From Endomychus coccineus (taxonomy: Eukaryota; Arthropoda; Insecta; Coleoptera; Endomychidae): a stretch of 64,000 nt of DNA. Every line of letters starts with the position of its first letter. Within the stretch, counting starts at the first letter, position 1. The DNA is taken from positions 161,633,111 through 161,697,110 of the forward strand of contig OY294069.1 of assembly GCA_958510875.1 (NCBI GenBank). Direction: 5' to 3'. A program made the translations under genes and the position numbers. The notes under the pieces were generated by a model that searched no databases, was not told the DNA's origin, and saw only the letters and a program-made list of their open reading frames with translations. Of the stretch, positions 62,950 to 64,000 are shown one piece after another.

Positions 62950-64000
62950 AAAGGTTTAAGAATGATTTAAATAACTTCAGACCTATATCTATCATACCAA
63001 TGATTGGAAAGATATTTGAAAAAACCCTATCCTGTCAAATTATAAATCACTTCGAGGATAATAATATTATTTATTAATATTTGCACAATTTGCGTTTCGA
63101 AAAAAGAAACTGACTTTTGGAACTGACGGAAGCATTTGATAACGGTGAGCATTTCGGCTCAAGTTTCTGTGACCTCACAAAAGCATTTGATTGTGTTTCT
63201 ACTGATATTCTGATGTCCAAACTGTACAGTTATAAATTTTCCGAAACATCATTGGCTTTGATACTGTCTTATTTATGTGGTAGAACGCAAGTTGTCTATA
63301 TGCATTCTACCAACTCGTCCATGTTGCCGGTTACCTTAGGGGTACCTCAAGGCTACATACTTGAACCTGTACTCTTTTCAATATACATTAATGATTCACC
63401 GTTACAAGTTTCTGAAGGCAAAGTAGTCCCATACGCAGATGTTACAACCGCAGGGTTAAAACAGACTCAGTTGACTTACAAAATTCACTCATGGAAAGTC
63501 GAACTGATTTGCTTAACTGGTTAACATATAATAAATTGAATATTAATAATGAAACTGTAACCCTCTATTTTTCATTAAGACAAATATCGGACTCTAATAA
63601 TTGTGAATTTATATCATTCCTTGGATTACTATTAGATGAAGTATTAACTTGGAGGAAACATTGTGATCAAGTTGCTTCGTCAGTTGCTAAAGGAATTTGC
63701 GTTAAGAAACTCAAACAAAATTGTATCTGTTAATGTAATGCACACAACTCGAAACTACCTATGGCATTTTAGTCTAGTATTACTCAGCAAATATGTCTCA
63801 TGTTTTCAAGATCCTGCGTAAAGCAATTCGAATTATAAAAAAACTTGCCTTACCGACAAGACTGTAAGCGTGCCTTTACGGACCTAAAAGTTATGTCTCT
63901 CCCTTGAATTTACATTCAACATTGTCTAATATATGTTAAAACCCATATAAACGAATAGTCAACTCGATGTGATATTCACTGTGTCAACATTATATAACGG
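62950..64000 (+). mobile_element. Non-LTR retrotransposon (jockey-like), running off the window
   Basis: 62970-63060 reads NFRPISIIPMIGKIFEKTL-like RT motif. 63117-63524 holds SSFCDLTKAFDCVSTDILMS (palm A), LGVPQGYILEPVLFSIYIND and, at the catalytic site, VPYADVTTAG, where YADV replaces YADD. 63491-63733 continues with LLNWLTYNKLNINNETVTLY, SFLGLLLDEVLTWRKHCDQV. Decay is present (frameshift near 63490, the catalytic Asp to Val change). The element continues beyond 64000. Confidence 0.8.

Noticed and set aside
1..64000. tRNA, rRNA, CRISPR arrays, bacterial operons, second host gene
   Set aside because: No cloverleaf, rRNA stretch, regularly spaced repeat array or ribosome-binding pattern was seen; all other long ORFs trace to mobile elements or remain unrecognised.

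Overview
This is a eukaryotic window, almost certainly from an insect nuclear genome. The coding signal is split into exons with GT-AG introns, the non-coding DNA is AT-rich, and the mobile elements are of metazoan/arthropod types (mariner, hAT, P-like, Penelope-like, CR1/I/jockey-type LINEs, Helentron). I cannot fix the species. No bacterial operon, CRISPR array, tRNA or rRNA was recognised.

The only convincing host gene is on the minus strand and fills the first third (106-22167). It encodes a CD36-family class B scavenger receptor, croquemort-like. Six coding exons splice cleanly into 492 codons plus stop, with an N-terminal membrane helix, a glycosylated cysteine-rich ectodomain, a C-terminal membrane helix and a short tail. 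A 3' splice acceptor at about 22182, just upstream of the ATG, implies a further non-coding 5' exon. Four of the five introns are swollen by mobile elements.

Mobile elements inside the gene: (i) tyrosine-recombinase remnants (1071-1510, 17413-18060); (ii) a CXC-type cysteine-rich element fragment (2184-2540, minus); (iii) a hAT element with TIRs and 8-bp target duplication (5465-7713); (iv) a mariner-type MITE (9303-9910); (v) a 2372-bp DNA transposon of uncertain superfamily (10891-13262), with 29-bp TIRs and a 4-bp target duplication, inserted into an older repeat whose uninterrupted copy is at about 1753-2130; (vi) a Penelope-like element broken by Helentron-type sequence (14852-17365); (vii) a LINE scrap and a degraded mariner (19990-21290).

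From 22.2 kb to the end I see no host gene, only layered repeats. These are LINE fragments (22720-25150, 28140-29040, 31793-33032, 39723-40680, 48226-48680, 57500-57760, 58535-59870, 62950-64000); Tc1/mariner-type copies and MITEs (26051-27110, 29142-29540, 35700-36800, 38705-38965, 55417-56338); foldback elements with long TIRs (29847-30910, 49049-51524), the second holding a nested Helentron; a hAT with perfect 8-bp target duplication (43707-45156); a 419-bp P-type element keeping part of a THAP domain (56980-57398); and several Penelope-like fragments, some with sequences that fold like hammerhead ribozymes.

The most interesting items are the 2372-bp element, the P-type THAP MITE, the hammerhead-like motifs tied to Penelope termini, the Helentron nested in a foldback element, and an unclassified 650-bp repeat found in two unrelated nests. 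All family assignments come from reading translations and termini by eye; no database search was possible.
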